64,000 nucleotides of DNA, from positions 35,203 through 99,202 of the forward strand of contig NZ_RCVJ01000088.1 in NCBI RefSeq assembly GCF_003667505.1. The letters are read 5' to 3'. Below the pieces are notes generated by a model that ran no database searches, was not told where the DNA came from, and worked only from the letters and a program-made list of their open reading frames with translations. Positions 7,940 to 16,806 of this stretch are shown piece by piece (position 1 is the first letter of the stretch; each line of letters opens with the position of its first letter). The DNA is from Micromonospora sp. BL4 (GTDB taxonomy: Bacteria; Actinomycetota; Actinomycetes; Mycobacteriales; Micromonosporaceae). A program made the position numbers and the translations under genes.

Positions 7940-9127
7940 ATGACTGCGGAGGGCGACACGGGGTTGCCGGCGCGTGGCCGGGGGGATCCGGCGCATCCCG
8001 CGTACCTGGAGTTGTTCTTCGATCTGGTCTACGTGTTCGCCCTGATCTCGCTGGCGGAGGAACTGGCCACCGAGCTCACCTGGACAGGCATCGCCCAGAC
8101 CCTGGTGCTGCTGCTCGCGTTCACGCTCATCTGGGCGCTCACCGTATGGGTGCGCGACACGCTCGACCAGGCGAGGTCGGCGGTGCAGGTGCTGTTCATC
8201 GGGACGGTGGCGGCGAGCCTGCTGCTGGCGGCCACGGTTCCGGACGCGTACGGCAACCGTGGCCTGCTGTTCGCGATCACGTACGTGACGATCCGCCTCG
8301 GCTCCAACGTCTACACCCTGCTGTTCGTCCGGGAGCCGTTCCACCGTTCGAGGAGCGTTCGCGTCCTGCTGTGGGAGGCCATCGCCACGATCGCGTGGAT
8401 CGGTGGAGCAGTTCTCGATGAGACGGACCGCCTGATCCTCTGGGCGGTGGCGATCGGGATCGAGTACGCCTCGGCCGCACTCGGCTGGCCCGTGCCACGA
8501 CTCGGGCGTTCGCATTCGGAGGAGTGGCGGCTGACCGCTGAGCGACTCTCCGAGCGGTACCGGCAGTTCGTCATCGTCGCGCTCGGCGCGTCGCTGTTCG
8601 TGACCGCGGAGACCTTCAGCCGGAGCGACTTCGCGGCCCCGCGGGTCTGGGCGCTCGTGGTCGTCTTCCTGATCGTGGTGCTGATGTGGCGGATCTACAT
8701 CTACCGGGCCGGAGAACTGCTGACCGAGGCGATCGCCAAGTCGGCGAGACCCTCCCTGCTCGGCCAGTCCGCCGCGGTCACCCATCTGATCATGGTGGCT
8801 GGTATCGGGGGCGCCGCCGTCACCAGCAAGCTCGTCATCGATCGGCCGTTCGGCGAGACCCCGCCGTCCTGGATCGCGGTCATCCTCGGCGGTCCGGCTC
8901 TCTTCCTGCTCGGCCGTGGGGTGCTCGACTACACCGTGTTCGCTCGGGTGTCCAGGTCGCGGCTGGTTGGTCTGGTCCTGCTGGGCGGGGTGGCACCGGT
9001 CACGTACCTGCTGCCGCCGCTCGTGGTCGCCCTTCTCGCCATGATCGTTCTGGCGGCGGTCGCGGTGGCGAACCTGCTGAGCACCCGGTCGCACCCCCGT
9101 ACGGCGGCGCCTCCGGCACTGCGCTGA
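7940..9127 (+). CDS. ltrA: LtrA family (low temperature requirement protein A) membrane protein
   Basis: A 395-residue protein with about ten membrane helices. The family hallmark ELFFDLVYVFAL is at about residues 24-36 and a second block, RPFGETPPSW, lies in the C-terminal half. LtrA proteins are named from a cold-sensitive Listeria mutant; their molecular function is not established. Start ATG 7940 follows a weak ribosome site. It is convergent with a paralogue at 9167-10351 that has the same hallmark motifs, so the pair probably arose by duplication and inversion. Confidence 0.85.
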   Translation: MTAEGDTGLPARGRGDPAHPAYLELFFDLVYVFALISLAEELATELTWTGIAQTLVLLLAFTLIWALTVWVRDTLDQARSAVQVLFIGTVAASLLLAATVPDAYGNRGLLFAITYVTIRLGSNVYTLLFVREPFHRSRSVRVLLWEAIATIAWIGGAVLDETDRLILWAVAIGIEYASAALGWPVPRLGRSHSEEWRLTAERLSERYRQFVIVALGASLFVTAETFSRSDFAAPRVWALVVVFLIVVLMWRIYIYRAGELLTEAIAKSARPSLLGQSAAVTHLIMVAGIGGAAVTSKLVIDRPFGETPPSWIAVILGGPALFLLGRGVLDYTVFARVSRSRLVGLVLLGGVAPVTYLLPPLVVALLAMIVLAAVAVANLLSTRSHPRTAAPPALR

Positions 9128-9166
9128 CCCGATCATGCGGGTGCCGCCGGTCGCCGGCCCGCCGGC

Positions 9167-10351
9167 TCAGCGGGCGGGCACGGCGGCACTCGTCAGCCGC
9201 GAGCGCGGGGCCGCCACCTCGCCGATCAGCGTGAGCAGCAGGACCAGGTTCGCCACGACCAGGACCCCGACTGGTGGCAGCAGCGGCATCGCGGGCCCGA
9301 GGGCGCCCAGCACGACGATCCCCACCACCCGTGGCCAGAGGATCCGACCGGTGACCACGAAGTCGAACAGACAGCCGCCGAGCAGGAACAGGGCGGGCCC
9401 ACCCAGGATGGCGACGACCCAGCCCGACGGTGTCTCCCCGAACGGACGGCCGATGACGAGCGTGTCGCTGGCCGAGATGACCACCACCCCCGCCACCATG
9501 ACCAGATGGGTGTACGAGGTGGAGGTGCCGGAGCGGACCCGCTCCACCGTCGAGACGGTGGTCGGCGCCAGTAGCTGTCGCATCCGGTGGAAGTACATGT
9601 GGAACAGCACGAGCGCGTTGGCGAGCGCGACCGTGCACGCCACCACCCGGCCGGCCTCGAAGTCGCTCGCGGCCAACCCCACGCCCGCGGTCAGGATCAG
9701 CTCACCGAGGGAGATGATGAAGATCTGCCGGTGCCGTTCGGACAGGTGGGCGCCGGTGAAGATCTGACTGGCGAGTTCGGTCCGACCGAGCCTCGGTGTC
9801 GGCCAGCCGATCCGGGCCGACCCGAGGTCGACCGCCACCGCGATGGACCAGAGCACCAGCCTTGCCGTGCCGTCCACGAGGGCCCCGGCCACCCATGGTC
9901 CGGCGGTGACGCAGAGCCAGAAGAAGACGCGGATGCTCCTCGCCTGGATCGGCCGGTTCACCCGGGTGCTGGGAATGAGGACCGAGTCCCGGACCAGGTG
10001 GATGGCGAAGTACGCCACGACGAAGAGCCACCCGTGTGCGCCGAACGCCCTCGGGATCGCGATGGCCATCAACAGGGTGCCGAACATGACCACGAGAACG
10101 GTGGCCTGGATCAGCGGCAGGCGCGGGTTGAACAGGTCGGTGAGCCACGCGGTCAGCACCCAGACCCACCATGCGGCGAGCAGCAGGACCGCGGTCTGCA
10201 CCGCGTTCCGAACGCTCAGGTCGTGCACCAGCCCCGCGGAGAGCCGGGAGAACATGAAGATGTAGACCAGGTCGAAGAAGAGTTCCAGGAACGTCGGAAA
10301 CTCGGGCTCGCCGCGTCGGCGAAGAATCCGGGGTAGCGGACTCGACGTCAC
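9167..10351 (-). CDS. ltrA: LtrA family membrane protein, second copy
   Basis: A 394-residue paralogue of the preceding LtrA gene, transcribed towards it with 39 bp between the stops. It shares ELFFDLVYIFMF near the N-terminus and RPFGETPSGW later, and has about ten membrane helices. Start is GTG 10351 with AGGAGG at 10360-10365. The two proteins align along their whole length, but many helix residues differ, so this is not a recent duplication. The function of the family is unknown. Confidence 0.85.
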   Translation of the reverse strand: MTSSPLPRILRRRGEPEFPTFLELFFDLVYIFMFSRLSAGLVHDLSVRNAVQTAVLLLAAWWVWVLTAWLTDLFNPRLPLIQATVLVVMFGTLLMAIAIPRAFGAHGWLFVVAYFAIHLVRDSVLIPSTRVNRPIQARSIRVFFWLCVTAGPWVAGALVDGTARLVLWSIAVAVDLGSARIGWPTPRLGRTELASQIFTGAHLSERHRQIFIISLGELILTAGVGLAASDFEAGRVVACTVALANALVLFHMYFHRMRQLLAPTTVSTVERVRSGTSTSYTHLVMVAGVVVISASDTLVIGRPFGETPSGWVVAILGGPALFLLGGCLFDFVVTGRILWPRVVGIVVLGALGPAMPLLPPVGVLVVANLVLLLTLIGEVAAPRSRLTSAAVPAR

Positions 10352-10575
10352 GGCGGCTGCCTCCTAGGGGACGCCCGACCGGGAGTGGAGGCGCTGGCGA
10401 CTGGCAAGGTTCCTGTCACCTCCGAACCTACAAAACGGGACATGCCCGGACACCCGAAAGGGCTCACCTCCGGGCGTCCCGCCGGGGCCGCCGTTTCCGG
10501 GTCGGGCCCGGGCGGGCGCTCGCCGGTGACGCGCGAGCGGCCGCCCGTGCCCTTCCTCTGCGGACGCCGTCCGCC

Positions 10576-11778
10576 TCAGCAGCGGCCGAGATCCTCCCAC
10601 TGTTGTGTCCAGCCCGGCTCCGACCCCTGTGTCCAGTACCGCGCCCGCCACAGGTGCTTGCCGTCACCGGACGGCGGACCGCTCGGGTCGCCGTACCTGC
10701 TCCTCTCGTGCTTCACCGTCTGGCCCCCGGTGTACGCCGTGCCGAAGGACCACTCCGGCGCGGTGGAACAGTTGCCGGCCGGCGGCGGTGTGGTGGGAGG
10801 CGTCGTGGTGGGAGGCGTCGTGGTGGGCGGCGTCGTCGTCGGCGGGTTCGTCGGCGGGTTCGAGCAGCCACCCGTCGAGTCGACCGTGTCGGCGAACGTG
10901 CTGCCCGCCGAGCGGTACGCCGCCGTCTTCGCCGTCACCTGCGCCGGGGTGAGTGCCTGGTTCTTCGCGAACAGCACCCAGTCGACCTGCTGGATGTAGG
11001 TGCTCAGCCCGCCCGAGTGGGCCGCCGTGTCGATGAACCAGAGGTTCCAGTTGATCGTCATCGTCTGCCGGGGGTAGAACTTGCCCGAGTGGTCGCCCAC
11101 CTGCACGCCGTCGATGTAGTAGATGACGTGGCCGTTCGCCACCGTCGCCACGAGGTCGTGCCAGCCGTTGAGGCTGCGGCGCTGCTCGGAGTGCACGTTG
11201 TCCGCGTACCAGGGCTCGTTGCGGTACGTGTACCAGGTGGTCTGGTAGTTGATCGGACCGGTCTCGCCCCATCCGCCGTTGGGCAGGTACTCGGAGATGT
11301 CCAACTCGCTGTACGTCGGGTCGAGGTCGCCGTTCAACGGGCTGATCGTGAAGAACGTCTGGTTGATGTGGTCGCCGTCGTTCCCGCTGACCGGCGTGTC
11401 GGTGAAACGCACCCGACTGGCGTAGGTGCCCTCCAGGTAGCGCTTCTGGGTGCTGTACAGCTCCGCCTGGTTGGTGCCGGCGCCGGTGCCGTCGGTCGAG
11501 GCGGTGAGCTGCATGACCTTCTGGCCGTCGGCCGTGGGGAAGGTGATGCTGTTCGGGGACCAGGTCGCCCCGGGCACGCCCGGGCCGCCGGAGTAGCTGC
11601 GCGGTGTCCAGCCGTGCGCGGTCAGGGAACTGTCGCTCGACGAGGTGTAGGAGAAGTCGTCGAACAGGTAGCCGCACTCGGCGGCGGACGCACTGGGTGC
11701 GCTGGTGAAGACTGCCAGCGTGCCGAGCAGGGCGGCAGCTCCCACGAACCCTAAAGATCTACGTCTGTCGATGGACAT
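10576..11778 (-). CDS. secreted GH16 family hydrolase with C-terminal chitin-binding module
   Basis: A 400-residue secreted enzyme. A signal peptide ends near residue 32 (APSASA|AEC). The jelly-roll domain carries ELDISE at 158-163, matching the GH16 catalytic ExDxxE motif (nucleophile Glu158, acid/base Glu163). A Pro-Thr linker at about 305-340 leads to a 58-residue CBM5/12-like domain (W..GTAYTGGQTV ... WTQQWEDLG). GH16 members cut beta-1,3/1,4-glucans, agars, carrageenans or keratan-type glycans. It is the last gene of the amino-sugar operon, 38 bp after the permease, so an amino-sugar-containing substrate is plausible but unproven. The ATG start has GGAGG upstream. Confidence 0.85.
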   Translation of the reverse strand: MSIDRRRSLGFVGAAALLGTLAVFTSAPSASAAECGYLFDDFSYTSSSDSSLTAHGWTPRSYSGGPGVPGATWSPNSITFPTADGQKVMQLTASTDGTGAGTNQAELYSTQKRYLEGTYASRVRFTDTPVSGNDGDHINQTFFTISPLNGDLDPTYSELDISEYLPNGGWGETGPINYQTTWYTYRNEPWYADNVHSEQRRSLNGWHDLVATVANGHVIYYIDGVQVGDHSGKFYPRQTMTINWNLWFIDTAAHSGGLSTYIQQVDWVLFAKNQALTPAQVTAKTAAYRSAGSTFADTVDSTGGCSNPPTNPPTTTPPTTTPPTTTPPTTPPPAGNCSTAPEWSFGTAYTGGQTVKHERSRYGDPSGPPSGDGKHLWRARYWTQGSEPGWTQQWEDLGRC

Positions 11779-11816
11779 GAGCCGGGACCTCCGTTGGGTG
11801 GGGATTGAGAAGGGAC

Positions 11817-12701
11817 CTACTTGACCGCGCCGGCGGTCATACCGGCGCGGATGTGCCGTTGGAACGCGACGTAGGCGACGAGCACCGGCAGCATGGCGAT
11901 GGTCAAGCCGGCGAACAGACCGCTCCAGTCGCTGCGATACCCCTGGCTGACCGACAGGGCGGCCAGACCCTGTGCCAGGACGTACCGGTCCGGGTCGGGG
12001 TTGAGAACCAGTGGCAGCAGGTACTGGTTCCAGAGCCCGAGGAAATTGAAGATGCCGACGGCGACCAGACCCGGCCGGGCCATCGGCAGCATCACGCGGA
12101 AGAAGACCCCGCTGTGCGAACAGCCGTCCATGAACGCCGCCTCCGCCACCTCACCGGGCAGCGTGCGGAAGAACGCGTGCAGGAAGAAGACCGTGAAGGG
12201 CACGGCGTACGCCGCGTACACCAGGATCAGACCGGGGTACGTGCCCAGCAGTCCCAACTGTTGGACGACGAAGAAGAGCGGCACCAGCGCCAGGAACACC
12301 GGGAAGAACATCGCCGCCACGAAGACGTAGTAGATGAGCCGGTTGCCGCGGAACTCGTAGCGCGCCAGGGCGTAGGCGACCAGCGAGCCCAGCAGCATGG
12401 TCAGCAACAGCGCGCCACCCACGACGATGACGCTGTTGAGGAAGTACCGGCCGATGCTGGCCTGCGTCCACGCCCGCGACCAGTTGTCGAGTTGCGGCGA
12501 GGCCGGCAGGGACCACGGCTCGTTGAGGATCTCGTTGTCGGTCTTGAAGGAGCTGACCACCGCCCAGAGCAGCGGCAACGCGGTGACGACGGCCCAGGAC
12601 AGCATGGCGAGGTGCACCGGAAAGGCGGCGGGGGAGCGCCGGGCACGACGCCCCGGGGCAGGCGGGGCGGCGGCGACCGTGCGCTCACGGGTCAGGGTCA
12701 T
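11817..12701 (-). CDS. ngcG: carbohydrate ABC transporter permease (NgcG-like)
   Basis: A 294-residue inner-membrane permease with six predicted helices and the binding-protein-dependent permease loop EVAEAAFMDGCSHSGVFFRVMLP, the ATPase contact site. It belongs to the MalG-like subset of sugar importers. With the upstream permease and binding protein it forms an NgcEFG-type GlcNAc/chitobiose importer. Start ATG 12701 overlaps the previous stop by 4 bp (ATGA). No ATPase gene is nearby; importers of this kind usually borrow the shared MsiK/MsmK-type ATPase encoded elsewhere. Confidence 0.85.
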   Translation of the reverse strand: MTLTRERTVAAAPPAPGRRARRSPAAFPVHLAMLSWAVVTALPLLWAVVSSFKTDNEILNEPWSLPASPQLDNWSRAWTQASIGRYFLNSVIVVGGALLLTMLLGSLVAYALARYEFRGNRLIYYVFVAAMFFPVFLALVPLFFVVQQLGLLGTYPGLILVYAAYAVPFTVFFLHAFFRTLPGEVAEAAFMDGCSHSGVFFRVMLPMARPGLVAVGIFNFLGLWNQYLLPLVLNPDPDRYVLAQGLAALSVSQGYRSDWSGLFAGLTIAMLPVLVAYVAFQRHIRAGMTAGAVK

Positions 12702-13606
12702 GCCAGCTCCAGTCTTTCCCTGCGGCCCGACCGCAGCGCCAGCACGGCCAGGGTCAACGTGGCGAAGAACAGGGCAACCCCCATGGCCGAGGCGTAGCCG
12801 AACTTGCCGTACTGGAAGGCATTGCGGTAGAGCGAGAGGCCGATCACCTCGGTGGCGCCGTCCGGGCCGCCGGGGCCGACGGTCATCACCTGTACGACGG
12901 CGAAGGCATCCAGGGCCGCTATGCCGAGATACACGAACGCGACCTGCACGCTCTCCCGGACCAGCGGCAACGTCACCGTGCGGAAGGTCGCCCAGCCACC
13001 GGCCCCGTCGAGCAACGCGGCCTCGAACAGCTCCCGGGGAATGCTGTCGATGGCGGCGCTGAACAGCACCACGTAGAAGCCGACCGACGACCAGACCAGC
13101 ACCGCCATCACCGCCACCAACGCCAGGGACGGCGACGCGAGCCAACTCCGGGTCAGCCCGTCCAGGCCGACCGACCGCAGCGCCCCGTTCAACAGGCCGT
13201 TGTTCGGGTTGTAGACGAACCCCCACAGCACCGCGATGACCACGAGGGACAACAACTGCGGAAAGAAATACACGATCTGGTACGCGCCCGAGCCCGCGAT
13301 CGCCCGTCGCCCACCGCGGCCGCCCAGGTGCATCATGCTCGCCAGGAACAGCCCGATGCCGATGGTCACCAGTGGCACCACCACCAGCATCACCGCGTTG
13401 TTGCGGACCGCGTCCAGGAACAGGGAGTCGCCGCCGAGGCGGGCGTAGTTGCCCGCCCCGACGAAACGCGCCTCGCCGGCGACGCCGGTCCAGTCGGTCA
13501 GCGACAGGTAGAAGGCCTGCGCGTACGGCGACAGCACGAAGACCGCGTGCAGCACCAGCGCGGGCACCAGCGCGCCGGCCAGGAACCGCCACCGACCGTG
13601 CTTCAT
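12698..13606 (-). CDS. ngcF: carbohydrate ABC transporter permease (NgcF-like)
   Basis: A 302-residue MalF-like sugar permease with six helices and the EAA-type loop ELFEAALLDGAGGWATFRTV towards the C-terminus. It pairs with the permease downstream. ATG 13606 (MKHGRW...) is preferred over an upstream ATG at 13678, which would extend into the binding-protein gene; the chosen start overlaps that gene's TGA by one base, as expected for translational coupling. NgcF assignment rests on the neighbouring NgcE-like lipoprotein. Confidence 0.85.
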   Translation of the reverse strand: MKHGRWRFLAGALVPALVLHAVFVLSPYAQAFYLSLTDWTGVAGEARFVGAGNYARLGGDSLFLDAVRNNAVMLVVVPLVTIGIGLFLASMMHLGGRGGRRAIAGSGAYQIVYFFPQLLSLVVIAVLWGFVYNPNNGLLNGALRSVGLDGLTRSWLASPSLALVAVMAVLVWSSVGFYVVLFSAAIDSIPRELFEAALLDGAGGWATFRTVTLPLVRESVQVAFVYLGIAALDAFAVVQVMTVGPGGPDGATEVIGLSLYRNAFQYGKFGYASAMGVALFFATLTLAVLALRSGRRERLELA

Positions 13607-15030
13607 CAGCGGGTGTACTTCTTCACCGAGGAGTCCTTGGCCAGCGCGTCGGCCGCCTTCTGGATCCGGTCCGACCACTGGGCGGCGGTGCTACGCCTGT
13701 TCACCAGTTCACCGGTGGCGTCGTCGACCGCCTTGGCCAGCGGCGCGTACCAGGTGCGGAACCGGTAGGTGAAGGTCTCGTTCCCCGCCGCCTGGACCGC
13801 GTCGCGGACCGAGCCCAGGCCACTGCTCAGCGTCAGACCGTCGGTGGCGCCGGCCACCGCGGGCAGGGTCCCGGCAGTCTCGGCGAACGCCTTCGCCGAC
13901 TGCTTCGAGAACAGGATCCGCAGGTACTCCATGCCGCCGGCGGGATTCTTCGCCTTCGCCGGCACCAGGAACGATTCGCTGCTGGCCGCCTGCACGGCCG
14001 TCTGCTTCAGCGCGTCCGCCGTCGTCCGCGACGGCACCGGACCCATCACCATGTCGAACGTCGCCGGCGTGACGCCCTTCTGCTCGCTCTCCAACCACGA
14101 GCCGCACGGGATGAACGCGGCCTTGCCCTGCGACCACGCCGCCTGCGCCTCGGTGTGGGACAGCGCCTCGGAGCCGGACATGATGTAGCCCTTGCCGGCC
14201 AGCTCCGCGAACGCCTCGGCCGCGCCGATCAGACCGGGGGCCTTCCACGCGTTCGGTTCGAGGTTGTCCACGGCCTTGACCAGCGACAATCCGCCGGTCT
14301 TGGCGGCCATGCTGAGCAGCGGATCGTTGATGTACTCCGGATACTTCCCCTGGTACGTCCACGGTGCCAGGCCCGCCGCCTTGATGGTCGCGCAGAGCGT
14401 CAGCATCTCCTCCCAGGTCTTGGGGAAGGCCCAGCCCTTCGACGCGAAGAGCGGCTTGGAATACCAGAGACCCCAGACGGTGTAGGTGAAGTTCAGGGTC
14501 AGCGGCACGGCGTCGAACGTGCCGTCGTCGACGACGCCGGGCAGCAGCGTGTCGCGGACGGTCTTGTTCGGATCGTCGTAGGCGGGAGCGTCCAGCAGTT
14601 GGCTCAGGTCGCTGACCTGACCGGCGGAGACCAGGGTGGCGATGTCGAGGCGGCTGGCGCCGGTGTTGTCCACGACGTCCGGCGGGGTGTTCGCGACGAA
14701 CCGGGGCTGCAACGCCTCCCCGATCTTCTGGATGCCCTGGTGGTCGATCTTCGCGCCCGCGTACTTCTGGGCGTAGAGCGTCTCGGCGCGCTTGGCGTAC
14801 TCGTCGCCGTACCCGCCCTTGAAGATCACGACCTCGAGCGGCGCGTCCGCCTTGACTCCCAGCGGGTTGTCGGCGCTCTTGGCGCCGGTGTTGCCGGCGG
14901 CCGGGTCATCGTCGTCGCTGCCACTGGTCACGCAGGCGCTCAGCAGGGGTACGGCCACACCGGCGGTCACCGCCGTGCGCAGCACAGTTCGTCTCGTGGG
15001 GTACGGTCCGGACAGGGGTGAAGGGTTCAT
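13606..15030 (-). CDS. ngcE: GlcNAc/chitobiose-type ABC substrate-binding lipoprotein
   Basis: A 474-residue solute-binding lipoprotein. The N-terminus has a twin arginine (TRRTVLRTAV) and a lipobox ending LLSAC at about Cys31, so export could be by Tat before lipidation. The segment NPLGVKADAPLEVVIFKGG and the following GIQKIGEALQPRFV closely resemble the NgcE subfamily as I know it. It would capture GlcNAc or N,N'-diacetylchitobiose outside the cell. ATG 15030 starts 17 bases after the SIS gene stop. The NgcE assignment is by motif memory only. Confidence 0.82.
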   Translation of the reverse strand: MNPSPLSGPYPTRRTVLRTAVTAGVAVPLLSACVTSGSDDDDPAAGNTGAKSADNPLGVKADAPLEVVIFKGGYGDEYAKRAETLYAQKYAGAKIDHQGIQKIGEALQPRFVANTPPDVVDNTGASRLDIATLVSAGQVSDLSQLLDAPAYDDPNKTVRDTLLPGVVDDGTFDAVPLTLNFTYTVWGLWYSKPLFASKGWAFPKTWEEMLTLCATIKAAGLAPWTYQGKYPEYINDPLLSMAAKTGGLSLVKAVDNLEPNAWKAPGLIGAAEAFAELAGKGYIMSGSEALSHTEAQAAWSQGKAAFIPCGSWLESEQKGVTPATFDMVMGPVPSRTTADALKQTAVQAASSESFLVPAKAKNPAGGMEYLRILFSKQSAKAFAETAGTLPAVAGATDGLTLSSGLGSVRDAVQAAGNETFTYRFRTWYAPLAKAVDDATGELVNRRSTAAQWSDRIQKAADALAKDSSVKKYTR

Positions 15031-15046
15031 CAGCTGGGCCTTTTCC

Positions 15047-15796
15047 CTAAGCGGTACGCCGGATGCGCCCGGCGTACCGCGCTTCGATGTGTCTGTTGTG
15101 CTCCCGCCCGCCCGGCACGTTGTCGGACAGGTAGACCGGCGGGGTGACATTGAGTGCCAGCAGCCGTGCCACCACCTCGGTGACGATCTGCTGAGCCAGC
15201 AGTGCCGCGGTGATCGACGAGACGGCCCCGACGGCGCCGTTGCCGTAGTCGAGGGACGCGTCGCCGTACGGTGCGCCGTTGTCGAGCACGACATCGGCGA
15301 GGTCGGCGAGCTTGAGCCCGCTGTCGTGCCGGGATTCGACCCGGGTCGAGTGCTCGACCGAGGTGATCGCGATCAGCGCGTGCCCGCGCTGCTTGACCAG
15401 GTGCGCCATTTCCACCACCGCGCCGTTGACGCCGGAGTTGGAGGCGATGACGAATGCGTCGTCGGGCTTGATCGGGGCGAGGTCGTAGAGGCGGTGCGCG
15501 ATGCCGGGCGTGCGCTCGAGTTGGGGGTCGCTGAGCACACTCGTCGGCTCGCCGCCGTACAGGACGATGTCGCGTAGGGCGATCCTGTTGGTCGGCACCA
15601 GGCCACCGGCCCGGCCGGCGATCTCCATGGCGAGGGCCTCGGAGTGTCCGCAGCCGAACGCCTGGATCACCCCGCCGGCCTGAAGCGTCGCGGTCAGCAG
15701 GTCGGCGGCCTGCGCCACCCGGTCGCCCTGGGTGGTGCTGACGCGTTCGATGGCCTTGGTGATGACCTCGACGTAGTCGGCGCTTGTGATCGTCAC
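15047..15796 (-). CDS. SIS-domain sugar-phosphate protein
   Basis: A 249-residue single-domain SIS (sugar isomerase) protein. Motifs include IQAFGCGHSEALAMEIAGRAGG at the start of the phosphosugar-binding fold and IASNSGVNGAVVEMA at the second loop. It matches the UPF0309-type SIS proteins often found with RpiR regulators. It probably isomerises or deaminates an amino-sugar phosphate, or acts as a MurQ-like etherase; the reaction is unknown. Start GTG 15796 overlaps the RpiR stop by 4 bp. Its place between regulator and transporter supports a role in catabolism of the imported sugar. Confidence 0.8.
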   Translation of the reverse strand: MTITSADYVEVITKAIERVSTTQGDRVAQAADLLTATLQAGGVIQAFGCGHSEALAMEIAGRAGGLVPTNRIALRDIVLYGGEPTSVLSDPQLERTPGIAHRLYDLAPIKPDDAFVIASNSGVNGAVVEMAHLVKQRGHALIAITSVEHSTRVESRHDSGLKLADLADVVLDNGAPYGDASLDYGNGAVGAVSSITAALLAQQIVTEVVARLLALNVTPPVYLSDNVPGGREHNRHIEARYAGRIRRTA

Positions 15797-16710
15797 AGCG
15801 GCTTTTCCCTCCGTGCTCGCTTGCGGTTGGCGGTGGTCTCCGGCACCCGGTGCGCGTCGACGGCCCGTACGGTCAGTTCGAGCGCCTCGGCGGTGCGTTC
15901 GTAGGTGCGTTGCGCGACGGCGACGTAGATGAGGTCGAGGATCAGCAGCTGCGAGTGCAGGGCGGACAGGGCCGCGAGCCGGAACGTGGTCTCGTGCACC
16001 GAGGTGGTGAAGACGACGTCGGCGACCTCGGCCAGCGGCGAACGCGCGAACGACGTGACCGCCACGGTCAGCGCGCCGTGGTCGGCGGCCTCGGCGAGCA
16101 CCTCGATCGCTTCGCGGGTCCGGCCCGAGTGGGAGAGGCTGATCGCGACGTCGCCCGACCCGAGCAGGGCGGCGTTGGTCAGGGCGGTGTGCGTGTCGGC
16201 GCGGTACCGCACCGGAACGCGGATGCGTTCCAGCCGGAACGCCATCTCGCTGCCCGCGGTGCCGCTGCTGCCCAGCCCGAAGATCTCGACTCGGCCGGCG
16301 GCGGCGATCGCGGCCGCCACGCGTTCGATCGCGGCAGTGTCCAGGCCGGACGCGGTCGCCTGGATGGCCCGGGTGTCCGCGGCGGTGATCACGTCGAGGA
16401 CGCTGCCGAGGGGATCGTCGGGTGCGATGTCCCCGGAGATGTCGGTCTCCCAGCGTGCCTGCTCGGCCCGGCCGGTCTCGGTCGCGACGGCCACGCGGAG
16501 GTTCGCGTAACCCTTGAAGCCGAGGGCGCGGCTGAACCGGGTGACCGTCGCGGTGGACGTCCCGGACCGCTCGGCCAGATCGACGATGCTGGCGTGGGCC
16601 GCCGTCTCCGGATCACTCAGAATCGCCTCGGCGATCTTCGCCAGAGCCTCCGGCATGGCCGGCCCCTCCATGCGGAGCCGCACCAGCAGCCCGCCACTCT
16701 CACCCGTCAC
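15793..16710 (-). CDS. MurR/RpiR family transcriptional regulator
   Basis: A 305-residue regulator. The N-terminal RpiR helix-turn-helix (DLAERSGTSTATVTRFSRAL, about 45-64) is followed by a C-terminal SIS effector domain (IFGLGSSGTAGSEMAFRLERI, then ISLSHSGRTREAIE) that should bind a sugar phosphate. It is the first gene of the minus-strand operon. Start GTG 16710 has AAAGGA about nine bases upstream. The palindrome at 16742-16755 overlaps its own promoter -10, so autoregulation with release by an amino-sugar phosphate is the simplest model. Confidence 0.88.
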   Translation of the reverse strand: MTGESGGLLVRLRMEGPAMPEALAKIAEAILSDPETAAHASIVDLAERSGTSTATVTRFSRALGFKGYANLRVAVATETGRAEQARWETDISGDIAPDDPLGSVLDVITAADTRAIQATASGLDTAAIERVAAAIAAAGRVEIFGLGSSGTAGSEMAFRLERIRVPVRYRADTHTALTNAALLGSGDVAISLSHSGRTREAIEVLAEAADHGALTVAVTSFARSPLAEVADVVFTTSVHETTFRLAALSALHSQLLILDLIYVAVAQRTYERTAEALELTVRAVDAHRVPETTANRKRARREKPL

Positions 16711-16741
16711 CAGTGATCGTCCTTTTCATCGACTCGCTTTG

Positions 16742-16755
16742 GTAATGAAAATTAC
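16742..16755. promoter_or_regulatory. RpiR-type operator between rpiR operon and sugar kinase
   Basis: A perfect dyad GTAAT-gaaa-ATTAC, AT-rich in a very GC-rich region, lies in the gap between the divergent rpiR operon and kinase. It covers the predicted -10 of the operon promoter, so a bound repressor would block polymerase directly. Confidence 0.7.
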
Positions 16756-16777
16756 GACCGCTCGTGCGTCTAGTCAA
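16749..16777 (-). promoter_or_regulatory. sigma-70-type promoter of the rpiR-SIS-ngcEFG-GH16 operon
   Basis: On the minus strand TTGACT (16777-16772) and TAATTT (16754-16749) are spaced by exactly 17 bp. Transcription would start about 30 bases before the rpiR GTG. Confidence 0.65.
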
Positions 16778-16806
16778 CAAGAACTTTCTATGCTTCGATC
16801 TGCCGC

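Noticed and set aside
10790..10860. Short repeats resembling a direct-repeat array
   Set aside because: They encode the Pro-Thr linker of the GH16 enzyme.
12702..13592. Apparent N-terminal extension fused in frame to the NgcG permease
   Set aside because: The extension reads the NgcF gene out of frame. The permease start at 12701 overlaps the NgcF stop by 4 bp in the normal way.
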